Shown one piece after another: positions 1 through 11,045 of a stretch of 64,000 bases of DNA. The position numbers and the translations under genes were made by a program. Within the stretch, counting starts at the first letter, position 1, and every line of letters begins with the position of its first letter. The notes under the pieces are model-generated. The model was not told where the DNA came from. It worked only from the letters and a program-made list of their open reading frames with translations, and searched no databases. This DNA is from Melastoma dodecandrum. Its lineage: Eukaryota > Streptophyta > Magnoliopsida > Myrtales > Melastomataceae. Location: contig JARUPY010000465.1 in assembly GCA_029817715.1 (NCBI GenBank), positions 3,027,501-3,091,500 of the forward strand, read 5' to 3'.

Positions 1-528
1 TGGTGGTGGTGGTGGTAGGGTTCCCTTTCTTCCTAGAAAGCAATTAGTCATACAAAATGGATCATGAGTTATACGCTCCGATCATCCCCCATTCAGCATC
101 ACCCCTCAATTTACGGTAAGAGGTTATGAGTCATTTACATGACAATTAAGCCACACGCTAAACGTGTAAGTTCACCGTCCCATTAACAGTCGGAGATCTC
201 CAAACCCCTCCGTTTCATTTCCTAAGAAAAGGTCCGGCGCAACCGATCCATGGAGGCCATCGGGAACTCGTTAAAACAGGTACCGTTATGCTGCATGGTG
301 GATTTGCGAATCCATGATGGAGTACTTGGCTAACCCGGTTATGACAGTGGTTTAGATGCCGGGAAGTCGAGAAAGGAGAGAAGGGAAAAGCTGGAAGAAT
401 AATGGCATTAGCATTTCCAGGGAAAGCACATAGGAAGATGTCCCCTCTTGGAGACAACCATGGGACAAAGTTCCGTCTAATCCCAACCCCACCACTTAAT
501 GCAACGAAAAAACATTGAACCCCACCAC
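1..528. other. Upstream region of first GDU gene
   Basis: No gene is recognised here. The first 16 bases are a TGG trinucleotide repeat cut by the window edge. The rest is a spacer that leads into the TATA box of the first GLUTAMINE DUMPER-like gene. A short minus-strand open frame at 215-457 has no family resemblance. Confidence 0.5.
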
Positions 529-536
529 TATATAAA
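529..536 (+). promoter_or_regulatory. TATA box of first GDU-like gene
   Basis: TATATAAA lies 91 bases before the ATG at 627. Plant transcription usually starts about 30 bases downstream of the TATA box, which would leave a 5' leader of roughly 60-70 bases. This fits the chosen start codon. Seen by eye only; no mapped transcription start. Confidence 0.55.
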
Positions 537-626
537 CAATATCCTCACTCCTTCCATTACTTCGTGGGATAACCAAAAAACAAAAAGTAAGAATTACGAG
601 AAATACTTTAGAGAGAGGCGTAACTT

Positions 627-923
627 ATGAGTCCTCCCGTGTCGTCCGCAACCTCTCATATATGGCGAACCCCGATTCCTTACCTCTTCGGAGGTCTGGC
701 CGCCGTCCTGCTCCTGATTTCCGTCGCACTGTTCTTGCTGGTGTGCTCGTACAGGGAACGTCATCCCACGGGCAGTGAGCCAAGCGATGGCAACGAACGA
801 GGGATCCCGGCAAAGCCCGTGGTGATGGTTATCATGGCCGGGGAGGACGTCCCGAGCCACATCGCGATGCCTAAGCCGAAGACGTCTGCTCCTGCTCAAA
901 ATTGCTGCTGCGACCAAGTTTAG
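627..923 (+). CDS. GLUTAMINE DUMPER-like protein (copy 1)
   Basis: Single-exon frame of 98 residues. A short N-terminal part ends in a Trp-Arg-Thr-Pro-Ile-Pro-Tyr stretch. One membrane segment follows at about residues 20-42, then a hydrophilic tail with VVMVIMAGEDVPSHIAMP near residues 66-83. A single membrane span followed by a VIMAG motif is the hallmark of the plant-specific GLUTAMINE DUMPER family. Members alter amino-acid export at the plasma membrane, and overexpression causes glutamine secretion in Arabidopsis; the VIMAG motif is needed for activity and for interaction with the LOG2 ubiquitin ligase. The protein is shorter than Arabidopsis GDU1 and closer to the small members. A related gene lies 1.3 kb downstream on the same strand, so this is a tandem pair. 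The family call is firm; the exact orthologue is not known. Confidence 0.9.
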   Translation: MSPPVSSATSHIWRTPIPYLFGGLAAVLLLISVALFLLVCSYRERHPTGSEPSDGNERGIPAKPVVMVIMAGEDVPSHIAMPKPKTSAPAQNCCCDQV

Positions 924-2153
924 ATAGCGAAGACGCCGTCTTCTTCGCCTTATCTCCTCCTTCCTTTCTTTCTCACGGAACCGCTTTCGCGGCTGGATGT
1001 AAATTTCTGAAGAGTTAGGGTTCAAATTATTAAGCTTCTTCCTTCACATTTTCTCTTTTTTTCTTCTTCTACCGGTGATGCCCGCCATATCTAGAATCCA
1101 TACACACGCAAATATAATATATTCAACCCAATCATTTGTATTTTCTTTTTAGCGAAACGTGGCGACATGGAAGATGCAAAATTATTTTGATTGTTCATAT
1201 TTCCAAAATGTAATTTTTTTCTTCCATTTGTAATGATTGAGGTTTTAAGACTTTTAGTGGTAGTGACGATCAATTTTCATTTTTTTTTTTTTAAATGGAG
1301 GAAACGAGGGTCTGCCGGGCATGGAGAGGGGGACATGTGCTTCCCACTAAACTCGTAAGACGTCATATTTGGTGGTGCATGTCCATTTTGGACCGACCCG
1401 ATCCGACCCAACTCATGTGAATAAGGTTAATACCAGAATTTTCTTATTATAATAAAAGGGTAGGTGGTCTAAATATGGTTAGGCGTACATGGGCCTGGGA
1501 ATGAACCGCCCGGCCCAATATTTCCCATTTTTGTATGTCGATTTTTTTATATTTAATTATACTCCCTATCTATTTAATTTGTCCCTGAATATTCTTAAAA
1601 TCATAATCCCCAATTTCAAAACTACATCTCATATTTAAATTTTTTTTTATATATAAGATTGGTATACTTGTACGAGAATTGACGGATGTTCGACGTGGAG
1701 TTAGGTTTGGGTTTATAGTAAGATTATATAGATTCTGCTGCAAAAGATCATCTTTTTTTTTTATTTAATATAAATACATTACAATCAAAAAATAATATTA
1801 CGAGAAATCACATGATAGATGCAATAAGATCTTTTTTAAAAAATTATTATTAGATTACTATTACCTCTATAAGATCTAGAAGTTTCAGTTTGTTCACTCT
1901 TCCCGATCGATTATGTTGTTGATGCTGCTACAATAGCTAAGATTTAGATGTTATTTTTTACTTTATTATTTAAGCTTCCAATAAACTATAAGTAAGCAGT
2001 TTTTAAAATTTTTTAAAATCCAAACGCATTTAAGAAAATTTATCATTTTTTTTAAATTACTTTTGCAAGATAATAATTAATTTTATTTCAGGGAGCAATA
2101 TAGCATCGACAAACGCAGCCTTGACCTCACTATTTTCCTTCAAATCTCACCTC
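924..2153. other. Spacer between the two GDU genes
   Basis: AT-rich spacer with poly-T and poly-A tracts and no supported gene. It must contain the 3' end of the first GDU gene and the promoter of the second. The minus-strand open frame at 1091-1273 shows no family resemblance. Confidence 0.5.
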
Positions 2154-2160
2154 TATATAT
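2154..2160 (+). promoter_or_regulatory. TATA box of second GDU-like gene
   Basis: TATATAT lies 83 bases before the ATG at 2237. The spacing resembles that of the first copy (91 bases), which supports both start calls. Identified by position only. Confidence 0.5.
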
Positions 2161-2226
2161 TAATCACTGGCAAAAGAAAGAGGAGTTTTTAAAACAAAAG
2201 CGATACGATACAACTAGGAGTTGCAT

Positions 2227-2232
2227 ATGTAG
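2227..2232 (+). promoter_or_regulatory. Minimal AUG-UAG upstream frame
   Basis: An ATG followed at once by TAG lies in the predicted leader of the second GDU gene and ends 4 bases before the main ATG-ATG at 2237. Start-stop elements this close to the main start can lower or condition translation. Boron-regulated plant genes use AUGUAA, a related but not identical sequence. The element is seen directly; any regulatory role is inference. Confidence 0.4.
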
Positions 2233-2236
2233 GACG

Positions 2237-2521
2237 ATGATGTCGGCCGGTCCTCCATCAGCACCGTCTCAGGCATGGGACGACCCGGTCCCTTACATCT
2301 ACGGGTGTCTAGCCGTGCTGTTGATCCTAATCGCGGTGCCCCTGTCGGTCCTCGCTTGCTACCATGCCAGGGTCGCTCTACGCGGCGTGCCGAGAGGGCA
2401 CGATGAGGAGGACAAACCTGAAAAGGTGGCGGTGCCGGACGCGGAGCCTAAAATAGTGGTGGTCATGGCCGGGGAGGACGTTCCGAGCTACATCGCTATG
2501 CCTACGGGCCACGTGAGCTAG
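2237..2521 (+). CDS. GLUTAMINE DUMPER-like protein (copy 2)
   Basis: Single-exon frame of 94 residues beginning with two methionines. It has the same plan as copy 1: a short N-terminus ending in Trp-Asp-Asp-Pro-Val-Pro-Tyr, one membrane segment at about residues 20-42, an acidic/basic linker, and VVVMAGEDVPSYIAMP near the C-terminus. The family motif therefore begins Val-Val-Met-Ala-Gly rather than Val-Ile-Met-Ala-Gly. It probably acts at the plasma membrane in amino-acid export control, like other GDU proteins. The pair arose by tandem duplication but is well diverged outside the membrane segment and the C-terminal motif, so the duplication is not recent. A minimal upstream AUG-UAG lies just before the start. 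Confidence 0.88.
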   Translation: MMSAGPPSAPSQAWDDPVPYIYGCLAVLLILIAVPLSVLACYHARVALRGVPRGHDEEDKPEKVAVPDAEPKIVVVMAGEDVPSYIAMPTGHVS

Positions 2522-5132
2522 CGTGCGGGGGATTCGTTGATTTTGATTTCGACCGCAGATGTTAAAAAGAAATTCGTTGATTTCCTGTTGTCTGAGATTG
2601 ATTAGAATTCGTGGGAAGGGAAGGGAAGGGGATGGGGATGGGGATGCGTTCTTCTTTCAAATAAAAAGTCGCAGCGCGAGGAATTGGAGTTGTCGTCGTG
2701 TGTGGAATGGGGATGGATGTCCGAGGGAAGGAGAATGAATGTACCTGGACGAAATCTGGACAGTGACGTTTCTCTGTCAATAAATTAATTATGAGAGTGG
2801 TTTCTGTTGTTGTAGTGTAATAGTTGGGTGGGCGGATGCGGTGGCCCGAAATCGCAAAATTGAAAAGACAACAAACAAAAGGGGGAGGTTCATGTGAACC
2901 ACCGACTAACGACAACTAAAACGTGACCATTTTACTTTTTTTTTTTTTTTTTTTCATTTTTAGTGGCTATCGTGATGATTACACCCCCTCCACCCTACCA
3001 AAAGCATATTCCAAAGGAAAAATCTGCCTTTAAAAAAAAAAAAAAGTTATTACACGATTTCTGAGTTTTTTTTTTCTTTCAGAAGCAAAATAAATTATAT
3101 TCGATTGCGTTGTCTTGGAAGGATAAGGTTCATTTTCTTTTTCTCTGTGGCAAACTTTGTTTGACAAAGTAAGTTAAGAAAGTTGGTTGCCATTAAGTTA
3201 TTGTCAAGGGGACGGAACATCTCTTGCCTCCTCGGCAAAACAAAAGCAGCACGAGGTTGAATCCGACGTCGGACAAGCTCTTACAAGTCTAAGGAGTATT
3301 GTTGTTGGGTGGTTGGGGTCGTAAGAGAATTTTCATGGCGTGTGTCGGGTGGGTGATTTGGCCGGGGGTATCCACATTGTATGTATGTGTTCAATGGGAT
3401 TTGGGAAAATGCTTTGACCAAATATTGTCGATTTTGACTCTGAGCTCATCCATTATCCAAGAGAAAAATAGATAAAAGAGTTTCGGGAGAGATCCCAAAG
3501 GAAGTTAGAGTTTGTGGGTTATAATGGTTTCCGGATAGTGAGGGGGGAAAGGACAATTGTTCGTCGGAATTGAGAATTCAGAGACGAGAAATAAGTCAAG
3601 TGGATGAGCAACACACCCTAAACATCGTCATTACCCCATTGTTATTTAAAATTAAAAGCGGCCGCCTACTCCTAATCCTAACAACGCCTTTGCTTTTAGG
3701 GAAAAATCACATGGGAGGAGGGAATGCACCGAAACCTTCCACTGCATCCCACCACCTCTCATTATAGTACATATATATAACAAAAACCTAATCCCACCTT
3801 AGAGAGAGCTTACGCACACGCCCCGCCCGCCAAAGAAACACCAATGAGCCCCCTCGCCTCCTCCTCCAATCTTTACGGGATTTAAGTTTCTTATTCTTAT
3901 TAGAGAGGAGCAGCAGCACGCAGAGAGGTAAGTATTAAAAGCAATGGAGCAGCAGGTCGTTCTGTAAATGGGATGGGGTGGGGGGGGGGGGGGATAGAAG
4001 ATACGAACGAGGAATAGTACGGCCCGGGTGTTTGTGTGTACGCAAAGTACGTCTGTCCGACAACATTTGGGATTTTGTTGATGAACAAGAGTGACAGGCA
4101 AGCAATTTGGACGGAGAACTGGGCATTAATTCAGGCAACAAATTGAAGGATGTCTTTTATATTATATTTATATTTGTTTAATATTTGGGTGGTTTGCTTG
4201 TTAGAAGGGGAATATGCGGCCGCATGAAATACGAAAGGAGAATGATTAAAAAAAAAAAGTTCTGTTTTATTTCTTTTGGTGGCGATCGACGACACCTACC
4301 GATTAACTTTAATAATAATACAAATACTAAAAAATCAAATGAATAATATAAAAAAAGTTTTTATTTTTTAATTTTGAGCGGGGGAACACGTTTTCAGCAT
4401 TTTTTACTAGTTTCACTTTCACAAATATTTCCGATAGGATTGAATTATTCATTCATCAGTGGTTCCGTCTGTCTGTCCGATGGTGGTGATTGGCTCTCGG
4501 AATTGGCTGTACGGCGGATTTGACTCTCGTACGTCTCATTTGGAAAACAACCTTAATACAATCCTTAAGTCATAAATGAGTATTACAAATCTCGTGTCGT
4601 TTTTTACTTTCCAAATAATGCATTATATTAATTGGGGTTGGGGGTATATCCTTACATCATGCCATTAGCTGTGTCTGGCAGACATGGAGTCAACTCTCCC
4701 CACCCCCACCCCCCATCATGAAATCTCCCAACATATATAGTTTGAAAATTTTAAATAAAAAAAAAAAGGTTGTAGAGACACGATGAAATAAATAAAAATA
4801 AAAAATATTTCTTACTATTGTTTTGGCGTCCCATAGTGGGCTGTAATGAAAATCGGTCCCACCCAACGAAATGTCATGCATGACTGTACTCCATAGCTCC
4901 TTGTTTCCTCCTCCTGCTCGTCGCGGCCCGGCCCGGTGTGTGGCCCCCTCCCAGCCCACCACTTTCTGTTCCGTGCGGTGGCGCGCGAGAACGCCGAATG
5001 GAGGGACGTCCCTACGAAATGGGTTTTTTTTTTTTTTTTTTTATTCATTCGTTTATCGTTATTGCACCCCATCCATACTCCCGGTGGGGCTTGTTTACAG
5101 GGAAGAAAAGAAAGTCAGTGGCGCTGTACGCA
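2522..5132. other. Intergenic spacer with simple repeats
   Basis: No gene is supported. The spacer holds poly-T (about 2937-2954 and 5023-5042), poly-G (about 3979-3993), poly-A and purine-rich tracts. A TATATATA near 3770-3777 followed by a leader-like stretch and a GTAAGTATT donor-like site near 3927 looks promoter-like but opens onto no frame longer than about a dozen codons. Longer frames at 2562-2915 and 3799-4141 run through low-complexity sequence and resemble no family. Confidence 0.45.
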
Positions 5133-5576
5133 CTAGGAACAAGCCGGAGTGAAGTCCGCGATGGTGAAGTCATAGGACGAATCTGCTGCGTACGTGAAGT
5201 TGAAGGAAGATGAAGGGTAGATGGGCTGGCCGTTGTCGACGAGGCAACGAGCGCCTTCTTGGGAGAGGACGAGAGGGTCGATTGGCACCAACGGTCGGAA
5301 ACCGGCGCACCCGAGTTCCAAGTCGAGGACTGTGCAGGGGCATCCGTTCTCAATCCCATCGCTTGGTGTCTCCTGCCACTTCCCTTGCCGGAGATTGGCT
5401 CAGGGTCAAGTCTTTGGAATCGCACGCACAACTGCCTACGCGAGGGTAACATGGCACATTCACAATGAACCAGGCCATATATATAGCACACGAAAGTATT
5501 CGAAGAAATCGTGAAAAACTTTACCTGATCCGATAAACAGTAGGGCGAAACCTAAGACTGCGACACTGTTCTTCAT
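5133..5576 (-). CDS. TPD1-like secreted cysteine-rich protein, one frameshift
   Basis: Two exons: 5525-5576 encodes a 17-residue hydrophobic signal peptide start, and after an 89-base GT-AG intron 5133-5435 encodes the mature part. The mature part starts SCACDSKDLTLSQSP and continues in one frame to about 5355. It resumes in another frame with GIENGCPCTVLDLELGCAGF, IDP, CLVDNGQPIYP and a C-terminal FTPACS. This order (Cys-x-Asp-Leu-x-Ser-Gln, paired Cys, Leu-Gly-Cys-x-Gly-Phe, Ile-Asp-Pro, Cys-Leu-Val-x-x-Gly-x-Pro, final Cys-Ser) is that of TPD1-like secreted proteins. TPD1 itself is the ligand of the EMS1 receptor kinase in anther cell fate; most paralogues have unknown roles. The reading frame changes inside about 5350-5362, so the copy is either a pseudogene or carries an assembly indel. 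Confidence 0.68.
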
Positions 5577-6010
5577 GGTTGGTTTGTGTGTCTGCTTGTA
5601 AGAACCCGATATTTAAAAATTTTAAAACCCTAAAAAATAATCTATTACTTTAATTCTGAGAATAGGAAATCATGCAGATATTCATTACCTAATTATAAGG
5701 TTAGAAAATAATCCCTAAGGTCATGTTCTTCTACCTTTTAAATGGATCAAACATTAGTAAAAATCTTTCATCTGATGACGAATTTTGATCGGAGTTGTTA
5801 TTATCAAAGTGAACATATAACACTCATCGAAAATCGGAAAATTGACTCGGGTCGAGTCGTTCGTTACAGCTCGAAACCAGATTCTCGCAGATATATCAAG
5901 CAAAACTGAGTTAAAGATTAGTGGGATGATTTCCATGGCTGATCATCAGAAAGCAGGCGACTCGGGACTACCGTTTTTTTTTTTTTTTTGTGTGTGTGTG
6001 TTGGAATGAT
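5577..6010. other. Spacer between TPD1-like and bZIP genes
   Basis: No gene seen. It contains the promoter of the TPD1-like gene and the 3' flank of the bZIP gene. A poly-T tract runs into a TG dinucleotide repeat at about 5975-6001. Confidence 0.45.
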
Positions 6011-6670
6011 TCATCCCAGACTCGAGATGGAGTGGTTTGGGGACTTATGGTCGCAGTCGTCATCGACCCTAAAGAAGGCCGCGGCCGCTGCAGCAGTGAA
6101 TGGGCTTCCCAGCCTCATGTCCGTGACCATCTGCCGTAGCTCGGAGGCCTCCTCAGCGAGCCTCGCGTTCTCCTCTGCGAACCTGTCGTTGACCTCAGAC
6201 GCATGGTTCAGCCCATCGAGGAGTCGGCGGTTCTCGTCCCTCAGCCAGACCACCTGCGACCAAAGCTCGTCGAGGTGCCTCTGCTTCCGCATCCGGGACC
6301 GACGGGCCGACTCCCTGTTCGAGATCATCCGCCGTTGCCGCCGCTCATTGATGATGCTCATCTGCTGCTCATCGGTCTCGTCTGAGGTGGAGTTACTGCT
6401 GAAACAGGGGGGCTGAGGCTGAGGCTGAGGCTGAGGCAGAGGCAGAGTCAGGGGATGGTGATTGAATTCATGGAGTTGTGAAGGAAGAGGAGGAGGAGGA
6501 GGGTAGTGGAAGTCGGGGAGGGGAGGATTAGTTGGGAATCCATTGAAGATCAATGTGGGTGAGATGGGGTCATGGATCATCCTAAGATTGGACGATGATG
6601 ATGAAGATGGGTTGGGGGATGATAGGATTGGAGGTGGGTAGTAGTTGAATCCAGCAACCTCGGGATCCAT
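6011..6670 (-). CDS. bZIP transcription factor, group S type (bZIP43-like)
   Basis: Intronless frame of 219 residues from the ATG at 6668-6670. The N-terminal half is rich in Pro, Ser and Gln, with a Pro-Gln repeat at about residues 80-88 encoded by a six-base tandem repeat. The basic region begins near residue 110 with [20 protein letters not shown] and contains the DNA-contacting Asn118-x7-Arg126. The zipper follows with Leu136, Leu143 and Leu150 in heptads, then Leu171 and Leu178. The basic region and LDELWSQV match plant group-S small bZIP proteins such as Arabidopsis bZIP42/43. They bind ACGT-core sites as dimers in the nucleus. The frame is open to an ATG at 6727, but a TATA box at 6760-6766 would leave almost no leader for that start, so the internal ATG is preferred. 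The target genes are unknown. Confidence 0.9.
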   Translation of the reverse strand: MDPEVAGFNYYPPPILSSPNPSSSSSSNLRMIHDPISPTLIFNGFPTNPPLPDFHYPPPPPLPSQLHEFNHHPLTLPLPQPQPQPQPPCFSSNSTSDETDEQQMSIINERRQRRMISNRESARRSRMRKQRHLDELWSQVVWLRDENRRLLDGLNHASEVNDRFAEENARLAEEASELRQMVTDMRLGSPFTAAAAAAFFRVDDDCDHKSPNHSISSLG

Positions 6671-6759
6671 TTGACTTTTTTGGGGGAGAATTTTATGATC
6701 ATGTAAGAATGGAGGGGAATGGTTCATCCATGTTCATAACCCGCCTCTCCCCCAACTCT

Positions 6760-6766
6760 TTTTATA
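6760..6766 (-). promoter_or_regulatory. TATA box of bZIP gene
   Basis: Reading the minus strand, TATAAAA lies about 90 bases before the ATG at 6670 and only about 33 bases before the alternative ATG at 6727. A start site 30 bases downstream would fall at or next to the upstream ATG, which argues for translation from 6670. Position-based inference. Confidence 0.5.
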
Positions 6767-9700
6767 GGACAATATCGTCTCGTGGGGGGGGGATGGGTGG
6801 ATGGTGGGACCCCAAGTCGGGGATCCTATTGGCCGGTGAGGTCTGGTCTGTCCTTGGCCGACCGATCCATTGACCATGTTTGGCGAGTGGCCGTATTATG
6901 GGAAGCATAAGTGTTTTGAGCGGTGTCTCTAGGGATTTAGTGAATGACAACAACTCGGTCATTCACGTCAACGTCACTGCTGAACTGAACAAGCTACTTG
7001 ACATGGCCTTCTGTCGTAACATGACAAGATAAACGAATCATATTTCACATTATGTTTAAAATAAACAAGATAAACGGAATTATCGATAAATAGCTGTAGA
7101 TATTGAACAAAGGTTGGGAAGAAGAAAGGAGAGATATAATGAACACATTGTTGGGTGGAGCAGCGTGTGTGAAATTGATGGGGGCATGAATAAATGTTGG
7201 ATAAAGCACTTGAAAAAGAAAGAGAGACTCTTATGGACGATACAAAATTAGTACAACGATTTAATCATGAAGGGGAGAAAGGAAAACCTTGTGATGCGGG
7301 AGAATCATTAGCCTTTTTTCTAACACCAACACCAACACCCCCCCCCCCCTCCCAAGAAAAAAAAAGAAAGAAAAAGAAAACCAAGTCTTCCCTTTGATTA
7401 CATCGTACCCCCCCCCCCCCCCCCCCCCCCACAACAAGAACACAATAAAAGGGGGTGTTTAGGAGTTAAGTTCGGAAGAATACAAGTGAGTGGCTCCGTA
7501 CGGGGGATAACAACGAATCTCTTCTCTTTTGTAATGAACTCGAATGGGTATTATTAATTAGTGGGGGGTGATTATGTGGTCATTAGGGGTCATTACTACT
7601 AAAGTTAGGCAGGGGATATATATATTTCTTTTAAAATGTGGTGATGAGTCGTGGGAATTTCACAACCCCCCCATGTCCATATTATTTTTTTTTAAAGGCG
7701 ATAATGTGGTGTGATTTCATCATGCAAATGCGCATGATGCAATCTCAACCCCCCCAAAAACTCCCCCTTTTCCCTTGTGTTCGTCGAATTGTAATATCAA
7801 AGAAGATTAACATCTTATCCTCGTAGCTGGAGTTATGATTTTTACAAAATAAATAAATTAATATGAAGAAATGGGACCACTTTGGCGAGCGAGAGTTGTG
7901 CACGGAAGGGTATATTCCCCCCTTTAAAAAAAAAAAATGATACTGATAGGGTAACCTAGTACTGTTGCTATTATGTGATAAAACCTATGCTTTTAACACG
8001 TAACCACAATAATAAAATAAAAAGGAGAACAAAAGGTCGGTCCGCATAAATAAATGATACGACGCATGAATCATGTGGGCGGGGCGTGCAGATCCCTCCA
8101 AAATCGAGCTATGCTAGCTTCGTACCCTTGATCAGGGGGGCACAGAATTAGTATTCTTAACGGGGGGGTCCAAAACAACAACATTTTCATATTAAAATGC
8201 CCCAACCCAACCCAACCACCCACCCAAAAAAGCCAATCCACTAATTGTGAAGACGGTTGGATCTAAGACATACAGAATGTCCAATTCGTTCTAGCCTTGC
8301 CAAATTTCTCCCCAAAAAGACGAACCAATCAAAAATTGACTAGCCAAATCCCCCCCTCCCCTCCCTCTCTCAACCCAATAAAAACTCATGGGTAGAAATG
8401 AAAACATGTCATCATCAATCAATCTCACCAAACTTCTGATATAAATGTTCATGTTTCCCACGGCTCTAAACCCAGCCAAGTACTTGTAATGAATGACCAA
8501 CCCACAAATAAAGGGAAATAAAAATTGCATCTTCTTGGGATTCATTCTATCACACCTCATCGTCCTCCTTTGGGAACATCAGTCACTAATTCATTGGACT
8601 ATCACAAGCAGAAATGGTCGCCACTTTCTCTCATGGTTTTACAGTTTTACTTTTGCATCAGCAACTTTAATTCCCTTTTCCCCAACAGATAAGCCATTCC
8701 CCCCAGAATGGTTTGTCCCTGCAATCCCCAGATAAATTATCCCAATCCATATCAAACGCCTTTTTTCCTTCATTCAGCAGATGCGACATGCCTGCAACAT
8801 GCACAGTTTTGCCAAGGACAGTCTTCCCACTCCCATTCCCCACCCCCGCCCTCTCTTGTCAGCTTTTGTGCTTTTGCCTAAATGCTTAAAATCAGCCTGC
8901 CCACAAATAGTTGCAATCTTCAATCCCCTTTCTTTCCCTGGTTTTCATTCATTCTACACCCCCACTAGATACGACTACATTTTTCCCTCCTATTCCCACA
9001 CCAGAGTCACATCACCAGATTACCTCAGATACGTTACCCTGGACAAACAAGGACAAGCAAATGGCCAATGCAGCCTGACACACAGCATATCAACTTGCCA
9101 GGCATATTTCGGGCATGACATTTGCACTCGGCAGAACAACAGTAAATGGTAAAAATGACAAATAACAAAAACTTCTTTTGGATCTATCTATCCCTTCCCT
9201 TTCTTATCTTGTTCTGTTCCGTGTGTGCGCGCGTGTGGGTGAGGGGAGTTCTGTTCATGAAATGGATTTCATTTTCAATGTCTGGAGATGGCATGCAATC
9301 ATATAAGAAGGCGACCGGGGAATAATCTTACTGTTCATGGAGTCAAGGACGGGCAACAGTGTACGATGTTGCCACTGTTTTGGCAACCCTCCCCATAGGC
9401 AGGTCATATTCCCACCGTATCTGCCCATGTAATATCAGAACTGGTAAACTGAGATTTAGAGATTATAAATTCACATGCATGGGTTGTAAAAATTAAGGAT
9501 TTCCCCTAAATTCGCGATCTCGTCGAATTCGGTAACCTAGTAGAGCCTACAGATAGAGATGGGATCTTATTAAAAAAAATCTGTCTCAACCACGAGTCTG
9601 GATTTCGCGTATTCAGAATCTGACCGGAGCTTGACAACTGATAAGGACTAAAGCAGACAAATACGGAATTTGGGAAAACGCCTGAGGGGAACAACAGCAA

Positions 9701-11045
9701 GCAATGGCAATATCTCCAGACTCATCATTTCATTCCTATTAATCTTTTTCGCCTTCTTCAATGCAGGAATGATTGGAGTAATAATTATGTGCTCCCACTT
9801 TCTCAAAAGGCCATTACCCTGAATGACAAGAGGTTGTTTCTGATATAAATGGAACTACGACTACACTCAAGAAAAGCAGACCTCAGCAAGCAGACAACCC
9901 ATGCAGGAAAAAATATGTTGACGTTTCTAAAGAGGATTTGAGTGGTCTGCTTGATTACCAAATTGCGTCCCCTGAGTGGACACTATGAAGCACACGCCGA
10001 TGGCCCCCCTTCCATTACTGACAGCGACAGCCTCGTTTGTTTGTTTGTTTTCCCCTTCCTTTCATGCTTCACCTATGTGAACGATGTCTTTCTCAGGTGA
10101 TGGAAACTTCACAAACTTTATCCATCCTCTGCAAAATATAAAGCAAAATGGGTAATGTGGCTACAATGTATTATTGACTTTGCGAAACATAATTAAGGGC
10201 ACAAATTGACAGTAAGTATACAAATTAAAATCGAGATACAGTAAGAGTTATCAAGCTATGTTTATCATTAACTAAAGTCGCCAAGTGACGTTACCTGGTG
10301 GTTGATGTTGCCCTTCAACTACGCAGAGAGACTAGATTCTATCAGCCAAGTCTGAAGTATGCCCACACAAAAGACTCACATGCTTGCGCCACAGCTCTTA
10401 TCAATGAAAATCGTCAGAGCACTGTTTCCAGGCTGTGCAGTTAACGAGCGAAATACCAGCTTGACTCCCATAACAGGACAAAGGTTAATAGATTTCTTGG
10501 CAATCTATGCTTTCCCAAAATCAAAACAAGAAATAATCCAAATATGAAACTATCATAGATATCACAAAAAACGCTGTTGCCCCCGGCGCCCTTCCTTCTT
10601 GTCAAAAGAAGAACCGACAAATAGTGTCCTCAGAAACGAGAATGTGCTTCATTCGTGGCAATTCTTCTCAGGAGCACTTTGGAAACAACCCAATTCAGAA
10701 ATAATTGGAAAAGCCACTTAAATAAATATAGATATAGAATACCATAGAGTCTTGAAGCTACGTTATCATTTGCAATATCAGCAAGAGTGTTGCCACACAA
10801 CAACCCAAAGAATAGTATTTCGTTACAAAAGGTATAGGAATGAATGAAGAAAGCTGTATATAACTTCCAGGAAACGTACTTTCATTAAAAATTATCACAT
10901 GCCAGGTGAGGCCAGTAAAGTTGTGACTTAAACCTTTGTGTCTATACTTTATACATCATTAAAAGGGAAAACAAGAGCAGCATCTCTTCCATGAACAAAC
11001 AATCATTTGTACCCACACATGGAACCTAAAACATAGTTTTGATCA
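6767..11045. other. Long intergenic spacer
   Basis: No gene is supported in 4.3 kb. The spacer is AT-rich with several C-rich tracts, the longest an unbroken run of about 23 C at 7408-7430. Frames such as 8291-8560, 8493-8735 and 8781-9152 have no recognisable domain. The part next to 11045 should include the 3' untranslated region of the RING gene. Confidence 0.45.

Noticed and set aside
6671..6727. Upstream in-frame ATG for the bZIP protein
   Set aside because: A TATA box only 33 bases further up would leave almost no leader, and the extra 19 residues do not resemble the family.
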